From: Clostridia bacterium
GTDB lineage: Bacteria > Bacillota > Clostridia > UBA1381
DNA: 6,779 nucleotides
Assembly: GCA_017380475.1 (NCBI GenBank)
Contig: JAFODX010000128.1
Location: forward strand, 1-6,779
Direction: 5' to 3'
Shown here: positions 1 through 5,428 of the stretch, piece after piece
How positions within the stretch are numbered: the first letter of the stretch is position 1
Layout: every line of letters begins with the position of its first letter
Position numbers and translations under genes: made by a program
The notes under the pieces: model-generated
What the model was told of the DNA's origin: nothing
The model's database searches: none
Seen by the model: only the letters and a program-made list of their open reading frames with translations

Positions 1-342
1 GGTTGTTCCGGGTGTTATAACACGTATAACATCACGCTCAACCATACCCTTTGACTCCTTAGGGTCACTTACTTGCTCACAGATTGCAACCTTATATCCC
101 AAGGTTATCAGCTTTGATATATACGTATCAGCACTGTGGAACGGTACACCACACATTGGTGCACGCTCCTCCATTCCGCAGTCACGTCCCGTAAGAGTCA
201 GTTCAAGCTCACGTGATGCTGTTATGGCATCTTCAAAAAACATCTCGTAAAAGTCACCGAGACGGTAAAAAACGATACAATCCGCATATTCTTCTTTTAC
301 CTGTATATAATGCGCCATCATCGGCGACAATTTACCTGCCAT
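1..342 (-). CDS. mutS: DNA mismatch repair protein MutS, N-terminal part (gene continues past left edge)
   Basis: MutS binds mismatches and small insertion loops in newly copied DNA and starts repair together with MutL. The 114 visible residues cover the start of the mismatch-recognition domain. They begin [16 protein letters not shown], very like the start of Bacillus MutS, and contain [15 protein letters not shown] (residues 25-39). F31 and E33 there are the Phe-x-Glu pair that stacks on and contacts the mispaired base. [16 protein letters not shown] and VAICEQ further on are also typical of the family. The family is about 850-950 residues, so most of the gene lies beyond the left edge. The ATG at 342-340 fits the family start. 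The ribosome site is weak: AAAGG sits about 12 bases upstream. The gene follows the YlbF-family gene in the same direction after 191 bases, in the order miaB - ylbF - mutS known from many Firmicutes. The identification is firm; the only uncertainty is that it is partial. Confidence 0.97.
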   Translation of the reverse strand, partial: MAGKLSPMMAHYIQVKEEYADCIVFYRLGDFYEMFFEDAITASRELELTLTGRDCGMEERAPMCGVPFHSADTYISKLITLGYKVAICEQVSDPKESKGMVERDVIRVITPGTT

Positions 343-447
343 TTGTCTGTAGTACCTTTCTGTTAATTCTGAATTTGTTCAGTCCGAGTTATCAACTGCT
401 AAAACCTTTTTAAATTGTTCAAATTGCGAAAAATCGAAAGAAAATTT

Positions 448-516
448 TGCAGATTGTGTCTCTGTGCAAACGCCGTGTATGTTTATACACAAGCGAGCAC
501 AGAGATGCAAGATGCG
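448..516. repeat. Long imperfect inverted repeat (hairpin) in the ylbF-mutS gap
   Basis: The gap 343-533 has no gene. Its main content is this stem-loop. A perfect 9-base arm TCTCTGTGC (459-467) pairs with GCACAGAGA (497-505). Inside it, CGC (471-473) pairs with GCG (493-495) and GTGTAT (475-480) pairs with ATACAC (485-490) around a GTTT loop. Read as plus-strand RNA, the outer stem extends further through two G-U pairs, TTG/CAA, a tandem G-A mismatch (452-453 with 511-512) and GCA/TGC. Read as minus-strand RNA, the direction of the surrounding operon, the wobble pairs become C-A mismatches and the stem is shorter. No T run directly follows it on the minus strand, so it is not a standard terminator for the operon. 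It may be an attenuator, an RNA processing site or a small mobile repeat. The rest of the gap is AT-rich, and I see no convincing promoter for mutS in it. Confidence 0.6.
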
Positions 517-533
517 TAATTTAATTCGATTTT

Positions 534-911
534 TTAGTGGCAACCGCCGCAAGTGCTGCAGTCATGTGTACAGTCGCCTGTTGAGCCTGTGATGTAGAAA
601 TTGATGATTGAATTCACCTGATTAACTACACCGTCAAACTTTGACTTTGCGTCAACATATGCACGTACAAGCGGTGCTTTTTCGCAAAGTTCTTCAAAAG
701 CCTTGTTGTTCTTTTCGATTGCTTCTTCTCTTGAAAGCTTACCGTTCTGCATATCTCTTGCAAGATTAAGGCGGTTCATATTAAATTCCTTAAGATGCTC
801 CTGTGTTGCTGCATCTGCATTCTGTGCAGCCTCCGCTTCCTTATAAGCTTTCATTTCCTCACAGTTCTGAATCATCTCTCCAAGTTCTCTTGTTTTGTCA
901 AAAATAGTCAT
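534..911 (-). CDS. YlbF/YmcA (RicA/RicF) family protein with four-cysteine C-terminal tail
   Basis: This 125-residue helical protein belongs to the YlbF/YmcA family. In Bacillus the relatives YlbF (RicF) and YmcA (RicA) form a complex with YaaT (RicT) that binds iron-sulfur clusters and steers RNase Y, affecting sporulation, competence and biofilm formation. Residues 1-108 are mostly charged helix ([14 protein letters not shown]..., then [30 protein letters not shown]). The end, [12 protein letters not shown], places cysteines at 114, 118, 121 and 124, a likely metal or Fe-S ligand set. I chose the ATG at 911-909 because AGAAGGAGA lies just upstream at good spacing and the ATG overlaps the miaB stop as ATGA. 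An in-frame ATG 8 codons earlier (935) lies inside miaB and lacks such a site. Its place between miaB and mutS is a conserved Firmicute arrangement. Family assignment is fairly sure; which Ric protein it equals is not. Confidence 0.88.
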   Translation of the reverse strand: MTIFDKTRELGEMIQNCEEMKAYKEAEAAQNADAATQEHLKEFNMNRLNLARDMQNGKLSREEAIEKNNKAFEELCEKAPLVRAYVDAKSKFDGVVNQVNSIINFYITGSTGDCTHDCSTCGGCH

Positions 912-1561
912 TGTAATTCTCCTTCTAAACTCCATTGTTTTGGTTTTGTTATTTTTACTTTTACATATTTACCTTTAAGTGACGCATCACCTGCAAAAGT
1001 TACAAGCTTTCCGCCATCGTTACGGCCTGTCAGTATTGTTGGTTCGGTGTCGCTTACATCTTCAACCAACACCGTCTGGATTTTGTCCTTATACTCAAGG
1101 TTTTTCTCAAGACATATCCGATTCTGAACCTCAAGCATCTCCTCAAAGTTCTTGTGAATTTCTTCGTCACTGAGCACAAAATCAAGTTTTGCCGCAGGTG
1201 TACCCTCACGACGTGAATATATAAATGAGAATATATTATCATATCTCACCTTTTTTAATACATCAAGCGTTTCTTTAAAATCGGGCGTGGTCTCTGTCGG
1301 GAATCCCACTATTATATCGGTTGTAAGCGTTATTTGGGGTATTTCCTTTTTGAGCTTGTCCACTATCTTAAGATACTGCTCTTTTGTATAATGACGGTTC
1401 ATATCCTTTAATATCTTATCTGAACCTGACTGCAACGGAAGATGCAGTTGTTTGCAGATTTTGTCACAGTCACGAATGGTATAAATAAGTTTATCACTTA
1501 TATCCTTCGGATGCGATGTCATAAAACGTATACGTTCCACTCCATCAATATCGTTTACCAT
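908..1561 (-). CDS. miaB: MiaB C-terminal fragment: rest of radical-SAM barrel and TRAM domain
   Basis: This is the second reading frame of the split gene. From the first ATG (1561) it codes for 217 residues. The frame stays open back to a TGA at 1640-1642, and the MiaB match begins upstream of the ATG at [10 protein letters not shown] (from 1633). Visible family signatures are [45 protein letters not shown] and [12 protein letters not shown], all from the radical-SAM barrel. A C-terminal TRAM domain follows, with [13 protein letters not shown], which binds tRNA. The ATG at 1561 has AAGG directly against it with no spacing, so independent translation is unlikely. The stop overlaps the next start as ATGA. 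If translation ends early at the frameshift, coupling to the YlbF gene could be weakened, although that gene has its own good ribosome site. Confidence 0.8.
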   Translation of the reverse strand: MVNDIDGVERIRFMTSHPKDISDKLIYTIRDCDKICKQLHLPLQSGSDKILKDMNRHYTKEQYLKIVDKLKKEIPQITLTTDIIVGFPTETTPDFKETLDVLKKVRYDNIFSFIYSRREGTPAAKLDFVLSDEEIHKNFEEMLEVQNRICLEKNLEYKDKIQTVLVEDVSDTEPTILTGRNDGGKLVTFAGDASLKGKYVKVKITKPKQWSLEGELQ

Positions 1562-1563
1562 CC

Positions 1564-2325
1564 TTAAAAGGTCTGAAAAGTCAATGTCAATATCAAGGTC
1601 CTTACCGTAAGAATTAACATTCTGTCCGAGTAACGTATTTCAGATGTACCGTTTGCCACAAGTCCCTTGATTTCGTTTATTATATCCTCAGGTTTACGGC
1701 TTCTTTCCCTGCCACGCACATACGGGACTATGCAGTAAGTACAGAAGTTGTTACAACCGTACATAACCGACACCCACGCTTTTTCTTCCTTATCACGCAG
1801 TATCGGAACATCCTCGCATATCGCACCATCAGAATCAGTTATATCCACAACCGTCTTTTTCTCAATTATGGTACGGTATAAAAGTTCAGGCATTCTGTAG
1901 AGTGCGTGTGTACCGAAAATCAAATCAACGTGGTTATGCACCTTTTTGATTTTCTCGGTAATATGCTCCTGCTGTACCATACATCCACATACCACCACCA
2001 GCATTTCAGGACGTGTTTCTTTAATATGTTTCAGTATTCCGAGTCTGCCGAAAACTCTCTGCTCTGCGTTTTCACGTACAGCACAGGTATTATATATCAC
2101 AAGGTCTGCTTCTTTTGCTTCTTCTGTAAACTCAAACCCGGCTCTTTCAAGCATTCCACGGATACGCTCTGTATCATTTACATTCTGCTGGCATCCGTAG
2201 GTTTCAGTATGAGCAAGTCTTGCCCTTCCGTGTTCCTGTGCAAACCGAACATTTATCTCTTTCAGTTTTGCAATGAACTTCTCAGATTCTGCCCATTGCT
2301 CCTTTGTTATAATAGTCGTTGCCAT
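1564..2325 (-). CDS. miaB: MiaB N-terminal fragment: MTTase domain and radical-SAM cluster site
   Basis: This is the first reading frame of the split gene, 253 codons. Residues 1-230 are true MiaB and the last 23 are out-of-frame sequence. After an extension of about 38 residues, the methylthiotransferase domain starts at [16 protein letters not shown]. Its three auxiliary-cluster cysteines are C45, C81 ([11 protein letters not shown]) and C115 (CGCMVQQ). The radical-SAM motif CNNFCTYC provides C191, C195 and C198, followed by [12 protein letters not shown]. The phrase TYGCQQN and the arginine-rich stretch after the SAM cysteines are typical of MiaB rather than RimO. On its own this fragment lacks most of the radical-SAM barrel and the tRNA-binding TRAM domain, so it would not be expected to work. 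Confidence 0.85.
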   Translation of the reverse strand: MATTIITKEQWAESEKFIAKLKEINVRFAQEHGRARLAHTETYGCQQNVNDTERIRGMLERAGFEFTEEAKEADLVIYNTCAVRENAEQRVFGRLGILKHIKETRPEMLVVVCGCMVQQEHITEKIKKVHNHVDLIFGTHALYRMPELLYRTIIEKKTVVDITDSDGAICEDVPILRDKEEKAWVSVMYGCNNFCTYCIVPYVRGRERSRKPEDIINEIKGLVANGTSEIRYSDRMLILTVRTLILTLTFQTF

Positions 2326-2347
2326 ATAATTTTACATTCTCCGTTCC

Positions 2348-2362
2348 GCCGTTATAAACGGC
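2348..2362. repeat. Small perfect inverted repeat in the miaB leader
   Basis: GCCGTT (2348-2353) and AACGGC (2357-2362) form perfect 6-base arms around an ATA loop. It lies between the predicted miaB transcription start (about 2372) and the ribosome site (2339-2342). It could be an mRNA hairpin near the ribosome site or a small operator. No known binding site is recognised. Confidence 0.45.
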
Positions 2363-2378
2363 ACAAAAAGCTGACATT

Positions 2379-2407
2379 ATTATATCATTTTTTCGTTCGG
2401 ATTTCAA
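2379..2407 (-). promoter_or_regulatory. Sigma-A-type promoter for the miaB operon
   Basis: On the minus strand TTGAAA (2407-2402) and TATAAT (2384-2379) are separated by 17 bases. The TGA just before the -10 box supplies an extended -10 TGN. Transcription would start near 2372, leaving a leader of about 47 bases before miaB. The match to the housekeeping consensus is very good. It probably drives miaB and the YlbF gene, and perhaps mutS. Confidence 0.75.
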
Positions 2408-2435
2408 GTCCCGAAGCACTTTTTATTAAAAATAA

Positions 2436-2464
2436 TTGTATTTATTCAGATTTAGTGGTATAAT
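2436..2464 (+). promoter_or_regulatory. Sigma-A-type promoter for the metallophosphoesterase gene
   Basis: TTGTAT (2436-2441) and a perfect TATAAT (2459-2464) are 17 bases apart, with TGG before the -10 box as an extended -10 element. The start would be near 2471, about 43 bases before the ATG at 2514. It stands back to back with the miaB promoter. The two -35 boxes are 28 bases apart across an AT-rich stretch that could serve as an upstream element for either one. Confidence 0.75.
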
Positions 2465-2513
2465 AGTATTATGCCAATAAGGATTTATATGACAGTGAAA
2501 GGAATTTTTATAT

Positions 2514-3356
2514 ATGAAGCTTGCAAAACTTTTTAAAGGTGCGGTGGTTACCGGAGGCGCATTGCTTGTTGCAAAGGGGCTTGATAACCGGCTTGAAACA
2601 ACCCACTATACCATTGCATCCGACAAAATCCCTGCTGAATTTGACGGATTCCGTATCGTTCAGATTTCGGATTTACACGCATCTGCTGTGCCGGGACTTA
2701 TTGCAGAAGTTAAAAATGAAAGTCCCGATATTATCGTACTTACAGGTGACCTTGTACACGACCGTGGCTCATTCGAGCCGGGCACAATGCTCGCAAGAAA
2801 GCTTGCACTTGTGAGTGATGTTTATTTTGTAACAGGCAATCACGACCTGAAGCGTGCCGATTATGTTAAATTTCAGGAGGCACTAGACAAAACTTCCACG
2901 GTTACACTGCATAACGAATCTGTAATAATAGAAAAAAACGGCAAGGAGATTACATTAAGCGGTATTGAGGACCCGTTTTCTGAAACAGGCACTAATGTCA
3001 CTGAAAGCATCTTGAATTCGGTAAACGAAATCAAAAAAACAGACAATTACCATATAGCACTTTTCCACAGAGCGAATCATATGGATTTATTATGCAACAA
3101 AGGGTTTGACCTCATAATCTCGGGACATATGCACGGCGGTCAGGTACGACTCCCCAACGGCAGAGGTGTATGTTCACCCCGTTCGTCATGGGGCAGTGGT
3201 TCACCAATGCTTTTTCCCAAGTATTTCGCAGGACATTATACCAAAGACGGTACAGATATGATAGTAAGCCGTGGCATAGGAAATCCTATGATTATTCCAA
3301 GACTTTTTAACCGTCCTGAACTTACTGTTATTATTTTGAAATCCGAAAACAAATGA
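2514..3356 (+). CDS. Membrane-anchored metallophosphoesterase, YkuE-like
   Basis: This 280-residue protein is a calcineurin-like metallophosphoesterase that would use two metal ions to cleave phosphoester bonds. The substrate is unknown. The metal-site motifs are complete and in order: SDLH (D53, H55), GDLVHD (D79), GNHD (N109, H110), LFHR (H185) and GHMHGGQ (H205, H207). A basic start (K2, K5, K8) and a short apolar stretch at 9-20 suggest an uncleaved membrane anchor, with the enzyme domain starting near residue 44 (DGFRIVQISDLH). This layout and length resemble B. subtilis YkuE, a cell-wall-associated phosphatase, but there is no twin-arginine signal. AAAGGA at 2498-2503, 10 bases before the ATG, supports the start. 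It is divergent from miaB and followed after 154 bases by the SLH gene, which has its own promoter. It could instead act on lipid or nucleotide phosphates; the family is broad. Confidence 0.9.
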   Translation: MKLAKLFKGAVVTGGALLVAKGLDNRLETTHYTIASDKIPAEFDGFRIVQISDLHASAVPGLIAEVKNESPDIIVLTGDLVHDRGSFEPGTMLARKLALVSDVYFVTGNHDLKRADYVKFQEALDKTSTVTLHNESVIIEKNGKEITLSGIEDPFSETGTNVTESILNSVNEIKKTDNYHIALFHRANHMDLLCNKGFDLIISGHMHGGQVRLPNGRGVCSPRSSWGSGSPMLFPKYFAGHYTKDGTDMIVSRGIGNPMIIPRLFNRPELTVIILKSENK

Positions 3357-3363
3357 TTTTTTA

Positions 3364-3406
3364 GGCAATATAACCATTAACGCCATTATATTTTGGTTAA
3401 ATAGCC
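3364..3406. repeat. Imperfect stem-loop downstream of the phosphoesterase gene
   Basis: The 13-base arms 3364-3376 and 3394-3406 pair at 11 positions, with two A-A mismatches and a 17-base loop. There is no T run after it, so it is at best a weak or factor-assisted terminator for the phosphoesterase gene. The only T run here (3357-3362) comes before the stem. Confidence 0.35.
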
Positions 3407-3410
3407 GAAA

Positions 3411-3424
3411 TGCAACCTATTGCA
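3411..3424. repeat. Small inverted repeat just upstream of the SLH-gene promoter
   Basis: TGCAA (3411-3415) and TTGCA (3420-3424) form a perfect 5-base inverted repeat with a CCTA spacer. It lies about 10 bases before the -35 box of the SLH gene, a position suitable for an activator or repressor site. It is short enough to be chance. Confidence 0.25.
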
Positions 3425-3433
3425 AATTGTCGA

Positions 3434-3462
3434 TTGAAATAGTGTTCTTTTTATGGTAAAAT
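3434..3462 (+). promoter_or_regulatory. Sigma-A-type promoter for the SLH protein gene
   Basis: TTGAAA (3434-3439) and TAAAAT (3457-3462) are 17 bases apart, with TGG before the -10 box as an extended -10. The start would be near 3469, about 42 bases before the ATG. Together with the strong GGAGG ribosome site, it suggests a highly expressed gene. Confidence 0.7.
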
Positions 3463-3510
3463 ATAGGATAGCAATCAAATATAAATGAACATATATGGAG
3501 GTATAAAATT

Positions 3511-4626
3511 ATGTCTAAATTTATTGCAATACTCTCTGCTTTGACAATGCTCAGCACATCATTCGTTGTCTTTGCAGACGAAACAACAAGCGATTCTTAC
3601 TATGAGGACACTTATTATGAGGACACTTATTATGAGGATCCCTACTATGAAGATCCCTATTATGATGAACCCTTCTATGATGAGTTCTTCCACGAGAACA
3701 TTGAATCTGATTACGGCACTGAAATTGATGAATCATATGCAAACCAGTACGCTGACGATGTTTATATTGATAACTCAGTCAACGGTTCAGCCGGTGAAAT
3801 ACAGGTAATCGAAATCACTCCCGGCAAGGACAAGCAGGAAGAAAAAGAAACAAAAACAGACTCTGTTTTTACCGACGTTCCCAAAGATTCATATTACAGC
3901 GATGCAGTTAAATTCTGTTATGAAAGAGGACTTTTCAACGGCGTATCAGACACAGAGTTTGCACCGGATATGACAATGACAAGAGGTATGTTTGCAACAG
4001 TATTCGGAAGAATCCAGAAAGCTGACCTTACAAACGTTACTCTTACATTCGAAGACGTTAAAGCTGATGCATACTACGCTTCATACATAGCATGGGCTAC
4101 AAAGGAAGGCATCATGGACGGTTACAGTGACAAAGCTTTTGGTCCGGACGATGCTATTACAAGAGAACAGGCTGCAAAGATGCTCCACGCTTATCTTGCA
4201 AACGTAAAGAACATCAACATCACTGATGTAGCAGCTGACTATGCCGATATTGCCAGCGTAAGCGACTGGGCAAAGAAAGCAGTAAACGCAAACACATCAG
4301 TTGGTTATCTTCGTGCAGACGAGAACAACAACATCAACCCTGCAGCAAAGCTTACAAGAGCAGATGCCTGCTATGCTGTAGCAACAACAATCAGACTTGT
4401 TGAGGCACTTGAGGCTGAAGGTCTGAAAGATGCAGTTGAAAACAAAGCTGACGAAGAAGCTATAGAAATCAAGGATACTGACAAAGAAATCACACCGCTT
4501 GAAAGCAGCAAAACAGAAGTTGATACACAGGCACAGATGAGTGAAATCCCCGAAGCTGACAAAGACCAGATTACAGAGGATTTCCAGCCGTATCCCGGAA
4601 CAGAATACAATCCTATAGACGACTAA
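3511..4626 (+). CDS. Secreted S-layer homology (SLH) domain protein with N-terminal Tyr/Asp/Glu repeats
   Basis: This 371-residue protein is exported. Residues 1-22 are a signal peptide (K3, apolar core, VFA before D23). Residues 31-60 are six tandem five-residue units of the YEDTY/YEDPY kind. Residues 61-117 are an acidic linker. Three SLH domains follow: about 118-170 (FTDVPKDSYYSDAV, TRGMFATVFGRI), 179-230 (FEDVKADAYYASYI, ITREQAAKMLHAYL) and 236-297 (YADIASVSDWAKKAV, LTRADACYAVATTI). SLH trimers bind secondary cell-wall polymers and fix proteins to the wall. The remaining 70 or so residues are highly charged, rich in Glu, Asp and Lys, with no recognised domain, no membrane segment and no sortase signal. 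There is thus no visible enzyme or binding domain besides the anchor and the repeats. GGAGG at 3497-3501, 9 bases before the ATG, fixes the start. The gene is probably transcribed alone, between its own promoter and a terminator. Confidence 0.9.
   Translation: MSKFIAILSALTMLSTSFVVFADETTSDSYYEDTYYEDTYYEDPYYEDPYYDEPFYDEFFHENIESDYGTEIDESYANQYADDVYIDNSVNGSAGEIQVIEITPGKDKQEEKETKTDSVFTDVPKDSYYSDAVKFCYERGLFNGVSDTEFAPDMTMTRGMFATVFGRIQKADLTNVTLTFEDVKADAYYASYIAWATKEGIMDGYSDKAFGPDDAITREQAAKMLHAYLANVKNINITDVAADYADIASVSDWAKKAVNANTSVGYLRADENNNINPAAKLTRADACYAVATTIRLVEALEAEGLKDAVENKADEEAIEIKDTDKEITPLESSKTEVDTQAQMSEIPEADKDQITEDFQPYPGTEYNPIDD
3601..3690 (+). repeat. Six tandem 15-base repeats in the SLH gene
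   Basis: Six in-frame 15-base units follow one another from 3601. The first two are identical (TATGAGGACACTTAT), the next two differ at a few bases (Asp-Pro forms) and the last two are more diverged (TATGATGAACCCTTC and TATGATGAGTTCTTC). They encode Tyr-Glu/Asp-Asp/Glu-Thr/Pro-Tyr/Phe units. The gradient from identical to diverged units suggests recent duplication at the 5' end. Gain or loss of a unit would keep the frame. Confidence 0.9.
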
Positions 4627-4634
4627 TATCAAAT

Positions 4635-4667
4635 AAAGACGCGCAGAAAAGTCTGCACGTCTTTTTT
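4635..4667. terminator. Intrinsic terminator between convergent genes, probably bidirectional
   Basis: GACGCGCAGA (4638-4647) pairs with TCTGCACGTC (4652-4661) with one C-A mismatch and an AAAG loop. Flanking A and T bases extend the stem. On the plus strand a run of T (4662-4667) follows, which makes a good terminator for the SLH gene 8 bases after its stop. On the minus strand the tail is TCTTTATTT, a weaker T-rich run that can also end the sigma-factor operon. The sigma-gene stop (4666-4668) overlaps the T run. Confidence 0.85.
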
Positions 4668-5415
4668 AATCTCCAAAATACATATTTCTTAATTTTTTCA
4701 AAATCTTCTTTTCAAATCTTGACACCTGCATCTGGCTCATATTCATTCTCTCGCCTATCTGACGCTGGTTAAGCTCGTCATAATAACGCAGTTTAACAAA
4801 CTCACGTTCATCATCATCAAGCCGCTTTGAACAGTAATCAATAAAGTCACTGTTTTCTATTACAAGAAAACTACTGTCTTCCTTGCCTAATGTGTCAATC
4901 AACGCAACGCTGTCCTCATCGCCCAGAAATTCACTTTCTATCGACTGGACAAATGCCGCATCTCCGGTCTTATACGCTTCACGTACAACCGATTCACTTA
5001 CGCCAAGAATTCTTGCCATATCCTGAATTGAAGATTCACCTTCGGTACGTTTTATCCTTTCAGCTTTTCTGAATATCTCATAAAGCCTTGACGGAACTTT
5101 TATAAAAAAGCCCTTGTCACGGAAATATCTCCTGACCTCGCCAATTATTGTAGGCGTCGCAAAAGATGCAAATTTAACACCCTTATCAGGGTCAAAACGC
5201 TCCACTGCATACAACAGACCAAGGCACGCAACCTGATATATATCCTCATAGTCCATACCATTGTTATAAAGTCGGTTGTTTTTAGTGAATTTTTTTGATA
5301 TTATCTCTGCAATGTAGACATATTTCTCTATTATAGCTTCACGCAATTTTGCATCATTTGTCGCTTTGAATTCAAGAAATAATTCTCTTTCATCTGTCAA
5401 AGACGGTGCCACCAC
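4666..5415 (-). CDS. Sigma-70 family RNA polymerase sigma factor, SigB/SigF/SigG type
   Basis: This alternative sigma factor has 249 residues from the GTG at 5415. With that start, region 2 spans about 26-100 and includes DYEDIYQVACLGLLYAVERFD and FASFATPTIIGEVRRYFRDK, which bind core enzyme and the -10 element. Region 3 is about 104-160 (KVPSRLYEIFRKAERI, IQDMARILGVSESVV). Region 4 is about 190-245, with the helix-turn-helix LNQRQIGERMNMSQMQVSRFEKK for the -35 element. The phrases PTIIGEVRRYFRDK and SQMQVSR place it near SigB, SigF and SigG. The usual anti-sigma partners (RsbV/RsbW or SpoIIAA/SpoIIAB) are not adjacent. It is the last gene of an operon behind the membrane-protein gene. An earlier in-frame GTG at 5430 overlaps that gene's stop as GTGA but has no ribosome site. 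GTG codons at 5415 and 5412 have GAGGTGG at good spacing. Its regulon and trigger cannot be read from the sequence. Confidence 0.9.
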   Translation of the reverse strand: MVAPSLTDERELFLEFKATNDAKLREAIIEKYVYIAEIISKKFTKNNRLYNNGMDYEDIYQVACLGLLYAVERFDPDKGVKFASFATPTIIGEVRRYFRDKGFFIKVPSRLYEIFRKAERIKRTEGESSIQDMARILGVSESVVREAYKTGDAAFVQSIESEFLGDEDSVALIDTLGKEDSSFLVIENSDFIDYCSKRLDDDEREFVKLRYYDELNQRQIGERMNMSQMQVSRFEKKILKKLRNMYFGD

Positions 5416-5421
5416 CCTGCA

Positions 5422-5428
5422 CCACCTC
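5422..5428 (-). promoter_or_regulatory. Ribosome binding site that decides the sigma-factor start
   Basis: GAGGTGG on the minus strand (5428-5422) matches the anti-Shine-Dalgarno region well. It is at normal spacing before the GTG at 5415 and slightly farther from the GTG at 5412. It overlaps the end of the upstream gene, which suggests that ribosomes finishing that gene help start the sigma gene. It argues against the GTG at 5430 as the main start. Confidence 0.55.

Larger units (their letters stand above)
908..2325 (-). pseudogene. miaB: tRNA-2-methylthio-N6-dimethylallyladenosine synthase MiaB, split by an apparent 1-base deletion
   Basis: MiaB is a radical-SAM enzyme with two 4Fe-4S clusters. 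It adds a methylthio group to i6A at position 37 of tRNAs reading UNN codons. The first frame runs from the ATG at 2325 through 230 good residues, ending NGTSEI. It then turns into unrelated sequence and stops at 1564. The next frame carries [12 protein letters not shown] and continues to 908. Adding one base between about 1635 and 1636 (GAAATA-CGTTACTC to GAAATAACGTTACTC) restores [17 protein letters not shown], which fits the family exactly, and gives a protein of about 472 residues, normal for MiaB. All cluster ligands are present in the first part and the TRAM domain in the second. The ribosome site GGAG is about 13 bases before the start, rather far. The gene leads the operon and overlaps the YlbF gene by ATGA. 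If the deletion is real the enzyme is lost; if it is a sequence error the gene is intact. Confidence 0.9.

Noticed and set aside
213..413. 66-codon plus-strand open frame at the left end
   Set aside because: It is antisense to the mutS start, with no family resemblance.
448..516. Intrinsic terminator between the ylbF-like gene and mutS
   Set aside because: The hairpin is strong, but on the operon strand it is followed by CACAATCTGC, not a T run. On the plus strand the nearest T run is about 15 bases away.
1620..1650. Programmed ribosomal frameshift to join the two miaB frames
   Set aside because: A -1 shift at the ATA codon would give the right protein, but there is no X-XXY-YYZ slippery heptamer in the zero frame and no clear stimulatory structure, and miaB is not known to use such a shift.
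1906..2463. 185-codon open frame on the plus strand
   Set aside because: It lies opposite the miaB coding sequence, is rich in Cys, Phe, His and Ser as antisense frames usually are, and has no family match. The miaB frame is unmistakable.
3601..3690. CRISPR-like repeat array
   Set aside because: The units are 15 bases long, directly adjacent without spacers, and in frame within a coding sequence.
4297..4632. 111-codon Cys/Phe-rich minus-strand open frame
   Set aside because: It is antisense to the end of the SLH gene and extends into the terminator region. Its composition is that of a reverse-complement shadow and it lacks a ribosome site.
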